Shown here one piece after another: positions 49,589 to 58,581 of a stretch of DNA of 64,000 nucleotides. The position numbers and the translations under genes were made by a program. Source of the DNA: Luteolibacter sp. Y139 (lineage in GTDB: Bacteria; Verrucomicrobiota; Verrucomicrobiia; Verrucomicrobiales; Akkermansiaceae); contig NZ_JBBUKT010000001.1 of the NCBI RefSeq assembly GCF_038066715.1, forward strand, positions 620,001 through 684,000, written 5' to 3'. Numbering within the stretch: the first letter of the stretch is position 1; every line of letters starts with the position of its first letter. The notes under the pieces were generated by a model that was given only the letters and a program-made list of their open reading frames with translations, was not told the origin of the DNA and did no database searches.

Positions 49589-50530
49589 ATGAAAGCCGCT
49601 ACCTTACTCTCCCTGTCCGCCCTGCTCGGTACCGCCATGGCCGGAACCTTCATCACACAAACCACGCCAGTCGCCACTACCGGCTTCGAAAACGCCCGCC
49701 GGCCGATCAGCAATCCGACGCTCTTCGACCTCGCCCTGCCCACCACGAACCTGCACCCGATCTTCATGTATCAGAACCTGCCGGAATCGGTGAATACCAC
49801 CGCCGGTCCTCTGCCCATGGGCGGCGACGTGCAGGTCTATGCGCTCCAATTCGAAGTCGCGCTGAATGACCGGCTCTCCGTCGTGGCAACCAAGGACGGC
49901 TACGTGGACATCAATCCCAAGACCGAGCCGCTGTGGGGAAACGAGTCCGGCTTCGCGAACATCGCCGCCGGCCTGAAGTATGCCTTCATCTACGATCCAG
50001 CTAGTAGCACCGCCGTGAGCGGGACCATGACCTTCGAATTCCCCACCGGGAATCACGACGTCTTCCAGGGAGAAGGCGATGGCGCGGCCAACCTGATCGC
50101 CTCCGGCCTAAAGCTGTGGGATAATTTCCAGCTCGCCGGTGCCGCGGGCGTTCACCTGCCCTTCGACGGGCAGATGGCGACCACCTCATTCCTCAGCGCC
50201 CATGCCAGCTACGAGGTGAATCGTTGGTTCATCCCACTGGTAGAGTTGAACTGGCACCACCTGCTTGATGCCGGCAATGGCCGTCCGAATTTCTTCGACC
50301 AAGCCGGCGGCGGCGTGCCGGTGGTGGCGGCTTTCGAGGGCTACGACCTGCTGAACTTCGGCGCCTCAAATGCTACCCATAATCGCGACCTTGTGACCGC
50401 TGCGGTCGGCTTCCGCTCACGACTGACGGACGCCATCGACCTCGGCTTCGCCTACGAGCTGCCGCTCACCAACAAGGAGGACAGCGTCATGGACGACCGC
50501 TTCACGGTGGACTTGGTCTGGACATTCTAA
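49589..50530 (+). CDS. Outer-membrane beta-barrel-type protein of unknown function
   Basis: 313 residues. Signal peptide MKAATLLSLSALLGTAMA. The mature protein is built of alternating amphipathic strands and ends in an aromatic residue (TVDLVWTF), as outer membrane barrels do. Strands with a YALQFEVALNDRLSVVATKDGYVDI pattern and GFRSRLTDAIDLGFAYELPL support a barrel. It could be a porin-like or transport protein; the substrate is unknown. It stands alone with a terminator behind it. Confidence 0.75.
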   Translation: MKAATLLSLSALLGTAMAGTFITQTTPVATTGFENARRPISNPTLFDLALPTTNLHPIFMYQNLPESVNTTAGPLPMGGDVQVYALQFEVALNDRLSVVATKDGYVDINPKTEPLWGNESGFANIAAGLKYAFIYDPASSTAVSGTMTFEFPTGNHDVFQGEGDGAANLIASGLKLWDNFQLAGAAGVHLPFDGQMATTSFLSAHASYEVNRWFIPLVELNWHHLLDAGNGRPNFFDQAGGGVPVVAAFEGYDLLNFGASNATHNRDLVTAAVGFRSRLTDAIDLGFAYELPLTNKEDSVMDDRFTVDLVWTF

Positions 50531-50546
50531 CGGGACAGTCGGCTCG

Positions 50547-50592
50547 GCCGCCGGGTATCCGCGCATCGGTGCCCGGCGGCTTTCCTCTTCCT
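50547..50592. terminator. Terminator between convergent genes
   Basis: Perfect 9-bp arms GCCGCCGGG (50547-50555) / CCCGGCGGC (50572-50580), followed by TTTCCTCTTCCTC on the plus strand, so it serves the barrel gene. On the minus strand it could also stop the MBOAT operon, but without a T-run. Confidence 0.7.
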
Positions 50593-52109
50593 CAGAACTG
50601 GAAGTAAATGAACTCGCTCAGCTGATCGAAGTCCCGGCCCACGGCATAGAGGAGCGCCAGCGTGAAAAGCAGCCACAGCCAGGTCGGCCGCCACTGCCAC
50701 CAGCGGTGCGGGCCGGTGCGGGTTCCTGTGGCTTCCTCGATATCGAGTGCAGGCCGGTAGCGCCGCAAGAACTGCTGCGTATTCGGCAACACCCACACGA
50801 CCAGCAATCCGGTGATGACCGGCACCATCGCGCGCTTTCCTTTCACCACCACCACCGCATCCGGCGGCCAACCGTCGAAGCCATTGAACCCGAACATCGA
50901 GGCGAGCATGCGGGTGGCACTCTCGAAGTGATGGGCGCGGAAGAAGACCCACCCGATGATCACCGCGATGAAGGTCAGGCCGATCGCCAGCGGCTTCGGC
51001 AAAGCGCGCCACGCCATCTTCTTCCGGAAACCGAACCACGCGTGATTGATGCAGAGGTAGAGGCCGTGCAGCGCGCCCCACACGATGAAGGTCCAGCCAG
51101 CTCCGTGCCACAGGCCGCCTAACAGCATCGTGACGAATAGGTTCACATACCGGCGCGCCGGCCCCTTGCGATTGCCGCCGAGCGGGATGTAGAGGTAGTC
51201 GCGCAGGAACCGGGACAGCGTCATGTGCCAGCGCCGCCAGAAATCGACCACCGAGACCGCCTTGTAGGGCGAGTGGAAATTCAGCGGGAAGCGGATGCCG
51301 AACATCCGTGCCGCCCCAAGCGCCATGTCAGAGTAACCGGAGAAGTCGAAGTAAAGCTGCAGCGTGTAGGTCACTGCACCCGCCCAGGCCTCGAGCATCG
51401 TCGGCGCACGACCATGCGCCGCGGCGAGGTCGAAGATCGGGGTGGAGGTGCGGGCCGCGTAGTCGGCGAGCACCACCTTTTTGAAGAGACCCAGCGCCAG
51501 CATGGTCGCACCGACAGCGAAGTCCTGCGACCTCAGCCCGCGGTCCTTGTTCCGCTCGAACTGCGGCATCATCTCCCGATGATGGATCAGCGGGCCCGCG
51601 ATCAGGTGCGGAAAGAAGGTGACGAACAGCAGGTAGTCCGTGAAGTGATACTCCTCCGTCTCCCCGCGATAAGCATCCACGAGGTAGGCGATCTGCAGGA
51701 AGGTGAAGAAGGAGATCGCCAGCGGAAGCACGATCACCGGAATCGCAGCAGGCCAACCGGTCGTGTCGTGAAGGATGCCACCGAGGAAGCCGGCATACTT
51801 ATAGTAGCCGAGCAGCGCCAGGTTCGCCGTCACGCCACCGGTCAGCAGCAGCTTGCCGGGACGGCTGAACTTCAGCGCCGACAATCTACGACCCAGGTAG
51901 TAGTTGAAGACACAGGAGCCAAGGATCAGCCCCAGGTATTTTGGCGACCACGGCTGGTCCGGATCCGGATTCCAGATCCCGTAGAAGAACAGCGAGGCGA
52001 GTACCAGCCACGCAAGCGAGAGACGAGCCGGAGCCTTCCTCAGCAGGTGGTAGCCAAGCAGCACCACCGGCAGGAAGATGAAGAGGAAGAAGTAGGAATT
52101 GAACAGCAT
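50592..52109 (-). CDS. MBOAT family O-acyltransferase, AlgI-like
   Basis: 505 residues, about 10-12 membrane segments. The MBOAT active site histidine is in MLLGGLWHGAGWTFIVWGALHG (near residue 334), preceded by YFDFSGYSDMALG and SVVDFWRRWHMTLSRFLRDYLYIPLGG, all standard for the AlgI branch. These proteins pass acetyl groups across the membrane to an exported partner that acetylates a polysaccharide. Its partner is the SGNH-like protein directly upstream; six bases separate the two genes. Acceptor polysaccharide unknown. Confidence 0.95.
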   Translation of the reverse strand: MLFNSYFFLFIFLPVVLLGYHLLRKAPARLSLAWLVLASLFFYGIWNPDPDQPWSPKYLGLILGSCVFNYYLGRRLSALKFSRPGKLLLTGGVTANLALLGYYKYAGFLGGILHDTTGWPAAIPVIVLPLAISFFTFLQIAYLVDAYRGETEEYHFTDYLLFVTFFPHLIAGPLIHHREMMPQFERNKDRGLRSQDFAVGATMLALGLFKKVVLADYAARTSTPIFDLAAAHGRAPTMLEAWAGAVTYTLQLYFDFSGYSDMALGAARMFGIRFPLNFHSPYKAVSVVDFWRRWHMTLSRFLRDYLYIPLGGNRKGPARRYVNLFVTMLLGGLWHGAGWTFIVWGALHGLYLCINHAWFGFRKKMAWRALPKPLAIGLTFIAVIIGWVFFRAHHFESATRMLASMFGFNGFDGWPPDAVVVVKGKRAMVPVITGLLVVWVLPNTQQFLRRYRPALDIEEATGTRTGPHRWWQWRPTWLWLLFTLALLYAVGRDFDQLSEFIYFQF

Positions 52110-52115
52110 GTCACT

Positions 52116-53330
52116 TCACTTCTTCTTCGCCTCGCCTTCCGCGATCCATTGTTCCTTCAGCGCCATATCCCCCACCCCGGGCCCGGTGAGGTAGGCCTTG
52201 TAACCCTCGCGGACGTGATTGAACCACGGCTCGATGGTCTCCGCCGTCAGCTTCGTCCCGTAGTTCTCCGCCCCGGGGATCGGCACCGGCCAGCCCATGA
52301 TGCGGCTCTGGATCACATTGCCGACTTCGATCGAGTAGTGCCCGAGGTCACCCCAATGCGGCATCACCGCCTCGCGGTCTTGCGGCAGCGGGTCGCAATT
52401 CAACGGATGATAGTCGGCAAAGTCCCACACCTCCACCGGCGGGCCGTCGAAGGTCTCACGATTCACCTTTTGTGCGAGCTCCAGCACCGCACGGCGCTCG
52501 TGCTCGAAGACGACCGGCGGATTCGCGGCATCGGCAGCGCGGGAGTTCATAAGCGCGTGGGTCGGGTGGATGAAGGTGATCAGGTGCACTCCCCTTTGCC
52601 GGGCATCCCGCATCATGTCCTCCAGCACGCGGGCCTTGGCGGGATTCACTGCGGGCTTGGACGTATCGGGCACATCGAACTCGGCCTCGCCCTGAATGCG
52701 ATCCTTGATGAAATCCAACTGGCTGCGCTTGCCCTTCTTCTTGGGGTGCGCGCGCAGGCCCTTCGGCGAGTACTGCGTTTGCTCGTGTTTCGAGGCACGC
52801 TTGAGCGTCTCCATGGATGCCTCGAACGTGGAAACGCCGATCATATAGCGGATCTCCCGATTGAAACGGTCTTCATTTCCCGCCAGAGGCGAAGAGTGAT
52901 AGTCACCCATCGGCCGGGTATCGGTCGTCGAGCTCAGGTCACCCGGGTCCACGCCGAAAAGGATCAGCCCCACCTTCCGCTCCTCCATTAGGTAGCGGGC
53001 CAGCGCGGTGCTTTCATAAATGAAGCCGCCGCTGCAGCCGAGGTTCACCACGGACTGGCCTTGCCAGCCGGGGAATTCGGGATCGAGGCCATTGGCCACT
53101 CGCGAGGAGCCTACCAGACCCACGTCGATCTTCGGGTTCGCACGGACGATGCCCGCCTTGCCCGTGCGGATCTGCGAGGAAATGTCGCGATACGGGTCGA
53201 GCTTCTGCGACGACCACGGCGTCGGTGTCACCCGCCACGGGTTCACCGTCGTGTTCACCGCGAAGGACACCAGCGAGGCCACCGCAATCACGGCGACCAG
53301 ACCGATCGAATATCCCCTAAAGGCGCGCAC
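52116..53330 (-). CDS. SGNH-like exported partner of the MBOAT acyltransferase
   Basis: 404 residues. One N-terminal membrane segment (GLVAVIAVASLVSFAVNTTV), then an exported domain with IDVGLVGSSRVANGLDP (serine nucleophile candidate near residues 75-76) and a later PLNCDPLPQDREAVMPHWGDLGHYS containing a plausible Asp/His pair. The order fits AlgX/AlgJ-type acetyltransferases in MBOAT pairs. First gene of the operon. It could be an acetyl acceptor or catalytic partner; the exact chemistry is inferred from the pair. Confidence 0.8.
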   Translation of the reverse strand: MRAFRGYSIGLVAVIAVASLVSFAVNTTVNPWRVTPTPWSSQKLDPYRDISSQIRTGKAGIVRANPKIDVGLVGSSRVANGLDPEFPGWQGQSVVNLGCSGGFIYESTALARYLMEERKVGLILFGVDPGDLSSTTDTRPMGDYHSSPLAGNEDRFNREIRYMIGVSTFEASMETLKRASKHEQTQYSPKGLRAHPKKKGKRSQLDFIKDRIQGEAEFDVPDTSKPAVNPAKARVLEDMMRDARQRGVHLITFIHPTHALMNSRAADAANPPVVFEHERRAVLELAQKVNRETFDGPPVEVWDFADYHPLNCDPLPQDREAVMPHWGDLGHYSIEVGNVIQSRIMGWPVPIPGAENYGTKLTAETIEPWFNHVREGYKAYLTGPGVGDMALKEQWIAEGEAKKK

Positions 53331-53390
53331 GGACGGGGTATGAAGGACCGCCCGCCGGGGGTCAAACGTCTTCCGCGTCGGGATTCCCCC

Positions 53391-54464
53391 TCACGCGAAA
53401 TGCCGCTCCAGCAGCCGGGCGACCTGGGTGAAATCCGCCGAATCCACCGGCGGCACCGGCGCATTCGCTGTCAGCAGCGGCACCCGCTCCCGGGTGTGGT
53501 CGGTCCCGTGATGATAGGGATCATTCCCGTGGTCCGCCGTAATCAGCAGGAAATCCTCCCCCACCTTCGGCAAGAACCCGCCCAACCACGCATCGAACTC
53601 GCGCAGGCACTGCGCATAGCCTGCCGGATCGCGGCGGTGGCCGAAGAGCATGTCGAAGTCGACCAGATTCGCGAAGATCAGGTGCGGCTGCGGCCGCTGC
53701 TCCGCCCACAGCTTCTCGATCACCGCCATGCCATCGGCATTCGATTTCGTCGGATGGCTTTCGGAAATTCCCGCCCCGGCGAAAATGTCGGAGATCTTCC
53801 CCACCCCGATCGTCTCCACGCCCACCGCCTGCAAGCGATTGAGTACCGTCTCGGGTGGCATCAGCGAGTAGTCGTGGCGGTTCGAGGTCCGCTTGAAGCT
53901 CGCCGCGCTGTCGCCGAGGAATGGCCGCGCGATCACCCGGCCGATCCGAATGCCGCGCTTGTCTAACACCTCACGGGCTTGGTGGCATAGCGCCCACAGC
54001 TTCTCCAAACCATAGCGCTCTTCATGCGCGGCGAGCTGCAGTACCGAGTCGGCACTCGTATAAACGATCGGATGGCCGGTGCGGAGATGTTCTTCGCCGA
54101 GCTCGGTGAGGATCTCGGTTCCTGAGGCCGCCTTGTTTCCGAGGAACGGACCACCAATCTCATCTAACAAATCCTGCGGGAACGACTCGAAGGTGTCGAA
54201 CGCCTGCTCCAGCACGCAGCCCGCCAGCTCCCAATGGCCGGTGGTTGTATCCTTGCCGGCCGAAGCCTCGCTCATGATCGCGGATGCCGCATTCGGATAT
54301 GAGGCGGAACTTCCCAAACCAAGCTTGGCAAGATTCGGCAACTCCAGCCCCTCTCGCTCGAACAAATGCCCCAGCGTGTCCGCGCCCTCGTCACCATAGT
54401 CCGCCGCATCCTTCGCCGCGCCGCAGCCCACGGAATCCAACACAATCACGAGCGCCCGCTTCAC
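53391..54464 (-). CDS. deoB: Phosphopentomutase
   Basis: Interconverts ribose-1-phosphate and ribose-5-phosphate, in nucleoside salvage. 357 residues. The start is GTG, giving VKRALVIVLDSVGCG, the normal N-terminus; the frame runs further to an ATG at 54497. Metal-binding and core motifs: DSVGCG, DADTLGH-type ADTLGHL, NLVDFDMLFGHRRD, ADHGNDP and GTDHTRE. Slightly shorter than the E. coli enzyme. It follows the Wzz-like gene by 37 bases on the same strand and may be read from the same message. Confidence 0.95.
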   Translation of the reverse strand: MKRALVIVLDSVGCGAAKDAADYGDEGADTLGHLFEREGLELPNLAKLGLGSSASYPNAASAIMSEASAGKDTTTGHWELAGCVLEQAFDTFESFPQDLLDEIGGPFLGNKAASGTEILTELGEEHLRTGHPIVYTSADSVLQLAAHEERYGLEKLWALCHQAREVLDKRGIRIGRVIARPFLGDSAASFKRTSNRHDYSLMPPETVLNRLQAVGVETIGVGKISDIFAGAGISESHPTKSNADGMAVIEKLWAEQRPQPHLIFANLVDFDMLFGHRRDPAGYAQCLREFDAWLGGFLPKVGEDFLLITADHGNDPYHHGTDHTRERVPLLTANAPVPPVDSADFTQVARLLERHFA

Positions 54465-54501
54465 GGAAAGTGATGCTTGCCCAAAGCAGCCTCGCACCCA
54501 A

Positions 54502-55332
54502 TCAAAAACCGAGGCCAGCCACCGGCACGACGCGGCGGGGCTTCAGGAATTCCAGCAGGTAGGCAAGAAACACCGCACCAAACAGCCCCACACCAAATCC
54601 TCCCGCCCCGTGAAGCCCGAGCATCCCCAACCGCCCGAAGGGCACCGCCGGCGTTGCGGGATGAGGAGGAGAAATCAGGGCCACCCTCTCGAAAAAGGAG
54701 GTCGAGCACATTTGCCCCATTTCCAGCCGCTTCTGCGTCTCCCGCGCATGGTCCAATTCCGACAACACGGCTTTGACGCCCCGCTTTCCATCCGGGGAAC
54801 CGGGCTCAAGGGAAGCCACCTCGGCTTCCAAGCGACTCACCTTTCCTTTGGCCGAATCGAGCTCCACTTGATCGGACACGCGTTGCTCTTCCACTGCGAT
54901 GGCCCAGGCAGCGTCGTAAATCGCCATCCATGTTTCGCGGGCGGCCTTTTCCCCGCGCCCTGTCACCGTCATCTTGAGAGTGGGCATTCCCATCGTCGCA
55001 TCGATCTCCACCTTCTGCTGCCGACGGATGACATCGACGTCGGCGCTCACTCCCCACGTCTCCGAACGCTCCACACGGTTCGCCGCCCTTTTCAGCACCC
55101 TCTCTGAAGTCATGAATTCCATCCCCTCGCGGGCGACTTCCTCATTGCCGGCTGATGAGGTCTTTCCGGAAAAGTAGGCAATCGATCCGGGCACCGAAGT
55201 CTCCCTGAACTGCTGAAACAAAAACCACGCCACTCCCATCACCACCCCGAGCAAAGGCAGCATCCAGAACAGACGCCGCCAGCGCATGGCGACAAATCCC
55301 GGATTCCAGCGGCGGGTAGCAAGCCCTTCCAT
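54502..55332 (-). CDS. Wzz-like two-pass membrane protein
   Basis: 276 residues. Two membrane segments flank a helical periplasmic domain: FWMLPLLGVVMGVAWFLFQQF near the N-terminus, and HGAGGFGVGLFGAVFLAYLLEF near the C-terminus. Between them are a coiled-coil region (ELDSAKGKVSRLEAEVASLE) and a Ser/Gly-rich start (SIAYFSGKTSSAGNEEVA). This matches polysaccharide co-polymerase/chain-length determinants in layout, but no tyrosine-kinase or PxxP signature is seen, so the role is not certain. ATG at 55332 was chosen; GAGG lies 9 bases upstream. It follows the 320-residue gene after 11 bases. Confidence 0.65.
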   Translation of the reverse strand: MEGLATRRWNPGFVAMRWRRLFWMLPLLGVVMGVAWFLFQQFRETSVPGSIAYFSGKTSSAGNEEVAREGMEFMTSERVLKRAANRVERSETWGVSADVDVIRRQQKVEIDATMGMPTLKMTVTGRGEKAARETWMAIYDAAWAIAVEEQRVSDQVELDSAKGKVSRLEAEVASLEPGSPDGKRGVKAVLSELDHARETQKRLEMGQMCSTSFFERVALISPPHPATPAVPFGRLGMLGLHGAGGFGVGLFGAVFLAYLLEFLKPRRVVPVAGLGF

Positions 55333-55343
55333 TTCCACTATCC

Positions 55344-56306
55344 TCAATGCCTCTCGCCTTCGCGCAAGCTCGCAAGGAGTCCGGTGCGGCGGGAAGAATC
55401 CGGCAGGCCCTCTGCCCACTCGATGCCCGCCGCTTTCCCGGCGGGATCGAGCGATTGGATCACCTCCGCTGCCACCTTGACGAATTGTTCCTCAGGCAAC
55501 CCGGCATCGAGCAAAATTTGCCGTGCCACCGCCGGATCACGGTGACGTGCCAAGGTGCCGCCGATGATGTGCACGCGATTGCCCTCCGGGAGTTTCGAGT
55601 CGAGCGAAACCCGATGGAGAACATTGGAGAGATCCCCGGGCGTCTGCGTTGCGGCAAATTCCCAGAGCGCAGACAGGCACAGTTTCGCATCCGCACCTAA
55701 AAGCTCGTCGATCCCCGCTGGATCGGCGGCGACTTTCGCGGCCAACAACAGCGCCGGGAAATCAAGCTCCCCGCGATTCTTGAATTTCGGCGGGCTGATT
55801 CCCTCCAGCCAAGCCGCCGCTGCTGCGGCATCCGCGCTCAGCCACGTTCGCATGACCGTCCGGAATGGACTCCCATCGTTACCGTCCACGACCAGTTCGG
55901 CCGCCAGCTTGGGATCGCTCTCCGCCACACGGGGCCCGATGGATACCAGAATGTCCTTCTTCACTTCCTCCGGCAACTCGCTGTCGCGCAACATCAACGC
56001 CCACTGTTTCAATTCGTGCCCCGATGCCGCCGCGATCTGATCGCGGAGAAGCATCCGCTCCTTCTCGGTCAAAGGGACGCCCTCCTTCAGCGACTTCGCG
56101 ATCAAGGCCACAAAGCCCGCACCATCCAGCACCGGCCTGGCCTCGCGCTGCGAGGACTTTGTCGCGCCGTTCTCCACGGCCGCGCCGGTCTTGCCGGAAA
56201 CCGCGCGCAATTCGGCTTCACGCTGCTTCAGGCGGGAGAGTTCCTGTCCCTGCCACCATCCCGTGGTGATGGCGACAAGCACGATGATGAGCAAGGTGGC
56301 CTTCAT
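55344..56306 (-). CDS. Membrane-anchored helical-repeat protein, partner of the sigma fusion
   Basis: 320 residues. An N-terminal anchor (ATLLIIVLVAITTGWWQGQ) is followed by a coiled-coil (LSRLKQREAELR), then helical repeats with the pattern D-P-x-x-A-x-x-W, for example SADAAAAAAWLEGIS and ESDPKLAAELVVDG. The same pattern occurs in the C-terminal half of the sigma fusion upstream and in the 524-residue protein. Its start lies four bases after the sigma gene's stop. It probably acts at the outer face of the inner membrane with the sigma fusion; inference. Confidence 0.75.
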   Translation of the reverse strand: MKATLLIIVLVAITTGWWQGQELSRLKQREAELRAVSGKTGAAVENGATKSSQREARPVLDGAGFVALIAKSLKEGVPLTEKERMLLRDQIAAASGHELKQWALMLRDSELPEEVKKDILVSIGPRVAESDPKLAAELVVDGNDGSPFRTVMRTWLSADAAAAAAWLEGISPPKFKNRGELDFPALLLAAKVAADPAGIDELLGADAKLCLSALWEFAATQTPGDLSNVLHRVSLDSKLPEGNRVHIIGGTLARHRDPAVARQILLDAGLPEEQFVKVAAEVIQSLDPAGKAAGIEWAEGLPDSSRRTGLLASLREGERH

Positions 56307-56310
56307 GACT

Positions 56311-58284
56311 TCAAGGTTTGCGAGGGATGAGACGGTCGATTTCCTCCTGAGCCATGCCGCCCTTGCGAGCGAGCTCCCGGGCGTCTTCACGCTCTCTTGA
56401 GGAAAGCAGCATCATCTGCAGTGCCGAATCACGCAATGAGCGGTCCGTGATCAGCTGGCTGCGCGGGATCGCATCGAGGATCCGGTCCTCACTGAACATG
56501 CAGCGGCTGATGTAGGTCGCCAGCATCCGCTCATCGGGATGGCGTTCCCATTCGGCATCCAGCACCTCCTTCACCCGGTTGGGCACGGCATAGCCAACCC
56601 CATCCAGGAAAACGCCGGCCGCCTCCGAAGGATCGAGACCTGCCGCCGTTTCACGCACCCAATCGAGCTTCTTCGCGACCTGTTCCAGCGACATCTCTTG
56701 CGTGAATCTTCCCGCTGCCAGGGAGATCCATTGAGAAGCCTCGCTGTTGGACGGTTGCAGCTGGTCGATCCAACCACGGATTTCCCCGGTCGATCGCTCC
56801 CCGGCCGTGGAAAATATCTGATTGAGCGCCTGCCCGCGCTGCACCGGATCGCTCATCTCTCCCGCCAGTCCCACCATCACCTCGGGATGCTTCAAGCCCG
56901 CCCCTCCACCGATCACCGCCTGCCGCCGCTCATCACTCAGGCTCCGGAAAAAAGCAGCAGCATCCTCCGGACTCCTGAGATACAGCCCGTCAAAGGCGCG
57001 TGCGCCGACGACCGCCGCATCCGCGGACCGGGAAAGGCTGCTATTCTCTCGGTACCATGCGGCCGCTTCTTCGGGGTTCTGATCCGCCCAGCGATTCAGA
57101 TTGTCGCCAGCAAGATTCCAGATCGACCCGTCGCCCGGCTTCATGAACGGGGACAGGCGCAGGGCGAGGCCGACGACCCGCTCGGACGGCAAGCCGGACA
57201 CTTGGGCGCGGAGGCAAAATTGCCGGTAAAGGGCGTAGACGAGGGCATTGCGCTGCTCCGGACCAAGTTCGAGGGACGTGGATTCCACAAGCAGTCGCTC
57301 GAGCTCATCGGCGCTCATCGCTTCGACTTTCTTCTCGGTTGTGAATCGCTTCACCAGATCGCCTTCCTTCGCGGCCAGCAAGGCATCGGCCAAGACAAGG
57401 AGATTCACCGGCGCTGCACTCCGGTCCGATGCTGGCGTTTGCCGCGAAGATGACCCCGACGAAACGACGAGGTTACTGCTCTCCAACAAAGCGATTCGTT
57501 GCCGTGCATCGGAGATTGCCATCGCCTGCATGCCGAGCGGAGCAAGCGAGAGAAGCAAGACGGCCGCAATCACAACGGCGGGTTTGATTTTCATGAGATG
57601 GAGGGAGTGAAGGGTTAGCGTTTTCCAGGAAAGAGCGGCCACCGCCGCGGGAGTGGCGCCCAGTGATGCTGCCACCGCGGGAGGAGCGGCTTGCGTCAGC
57701 GAAGTGCCGAGCCCGCTGCCAAGAGCGGCGGAGCTCACGGCGATCCCGCGTTTTGTCAGGGAAAGCCGCAGCCGTTCGACCGCTCGCGATCCACGCTGAC
57801 GCCACGCCGCCGGCTCTCCGCCGAATTGACGCGCCATCTGCTCGAAGCTCAGGCCATCGAAGTATTTCAGGAAGATCACCTGCCGGTCCTTCTCCGGCAG
57901 ATCATCGAGTGCTTGATCAAGAAGCGGCGCGGCATCCTTCCATGCGGAGTCGCCATCATCATCGGGAAGCGGGAGATGTTTCATGCGCGCTTGGTGCCGG
58001 CTTTCGCGGCGCAGGAGTTTCGAGGCTTCGTAGCAAGCGGTGCGGTGAAGCCAGCCCGCGAGAGTCGGCAGATGGGTCAGCCGTGGCGCCTTGCGGGCGA
58101 GAATGAGCAGCGAGTTCTGCGCGGCTTCACCGGCCAAGTCATCGCGACCCGTCCTTCGCAACGCCGCGTGGTAGAGCAGCCCGCCATAACGCCGGGCGAG
58201 GACCGCGAAGGCTTCCTCGGAGCCTTCGGCGGACCACGCTTCCAGCAGGGAGGCATCGGGGCGGTCACTCATTTCAACCATCAT
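56311..58284 (-). CDS. ECF sigma factor fused to a membrane anchor and exported helical-repeat domain
   Basis: 657 residues. Region 2 lies at ~20-97 (AFAVLARRYGGLLYHAALRR, GWLHRTACYEASKLLRRESR) and region 4 at ~120-175 (LPEKDRQVIFLKYFDGLSFEQM, QRGSRAVERLRLSL). An Ala-rich linker and a membrane segment (KPAVVIAAVLLLSLAPLGMQAM, 234-256) follow, then coiled coil (ARQRIALLESSN) and ~400 residues of helical repeats (NPEEAAAWYREN, SPEDAAAFFRSL). So sigma and its likely regulatory sensor are one protein. It could start at the ATG at 58272 (MSDRPDA). Related fusions occur in Planctomycetes and Verrucomicrobiota. There is no separate anti-sigma gene beside it. Confidence 0.88.
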   Translation of the reverse strand: MMVEMSDRPDASLLEAWSAEGSEEAFAVLARRYGGLLYHAALRRTGRDDLAGEAAQNSLLILARKAPRLTHLPTLAGWLHRTACYEASKLLRRESRHQARMKHLPLPDDDGDSAWKDAAPLLDQALDDLPEKDRQVIFLKYFDGLSFEQMARQFGGEPAAWRQRGSRAVERLRLSLTKRGIAVSSAALGSGLGTSLTQAAPPAVAASLGATPAAVAALSWKTLTLHSLHLMKIKPAVVIAAVLLLSLAPLGMQAMAISDARQRIALLESSNLVVSSGSSSRQTPASDRSAAPVNLLVLADALLAAKEGDLVKRFTTEKKVEAMSADELERLLVESTSLELGPEQRNALVYALYRQFCLRAQVSGLPSERVVGLALRLSPFMKPGDGSIWNLAGDNLNRWADQNPEEAAAWYRENSSLSRSADAAVVGARAFDGLYLRSPEDAAAFFRSLSDERRQAVIGGGAGLKHPEVMVGLAGEMSDPVQRGQALNQIFSTAGERSTGEIRGWIDQLQPSNSEASQWISLAAGRFTQEMSLEQVAKKLDWVRETAAGLDPSEAAGVFLDGVGYAVPNRVKEVLDAEWERHPDERMLATYISRCMFSEDRILDAIPRSQLITDRSLRDSALQMMLLSSREREDARELARKGGMAQEEIDRLIPRKP

Positions 58285-58581
58285 CCCCCGCTCATCGGAA
58301 AAGTGTGACAGGAAAAATGCGGCTCATGCGAATGCCCTGAAGTTTCAAACGGGGGTGAGCTGTTAGATCCCATTTCCTGCCGAAACCCGCCCAAACGAAG
58401 CAGGGGAAGAGGACAGTCCTGCTTCGATATTCCCGGATTTTTTGAATCACGAATCGTCACTAAATTCGGCCGAAAATCTCAGCACATGAATCGGCCGTGG
58501 CATGTGGGGTGCTAAATCGGACAACGCACCCCCCGGCGTCCCACGGCCAGCGCCGGAGGGTCTCTCGAATGCGCTGATTTC
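58285..58581. promoter_or_regulatory. Divergent region between the sigma fusion and the amidase
   Basis: 297 bases, no coding frame. It contains a perfect 9-bp inverted repeat CGAAGCAGG (58396-58404) / CCTGCTTCG (58418-58426) with 13 bases between. It should contain both promoters and is where a self-regulated sigma site would be expected. I could not pick promoters with confidence. Confidence 0.4.
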
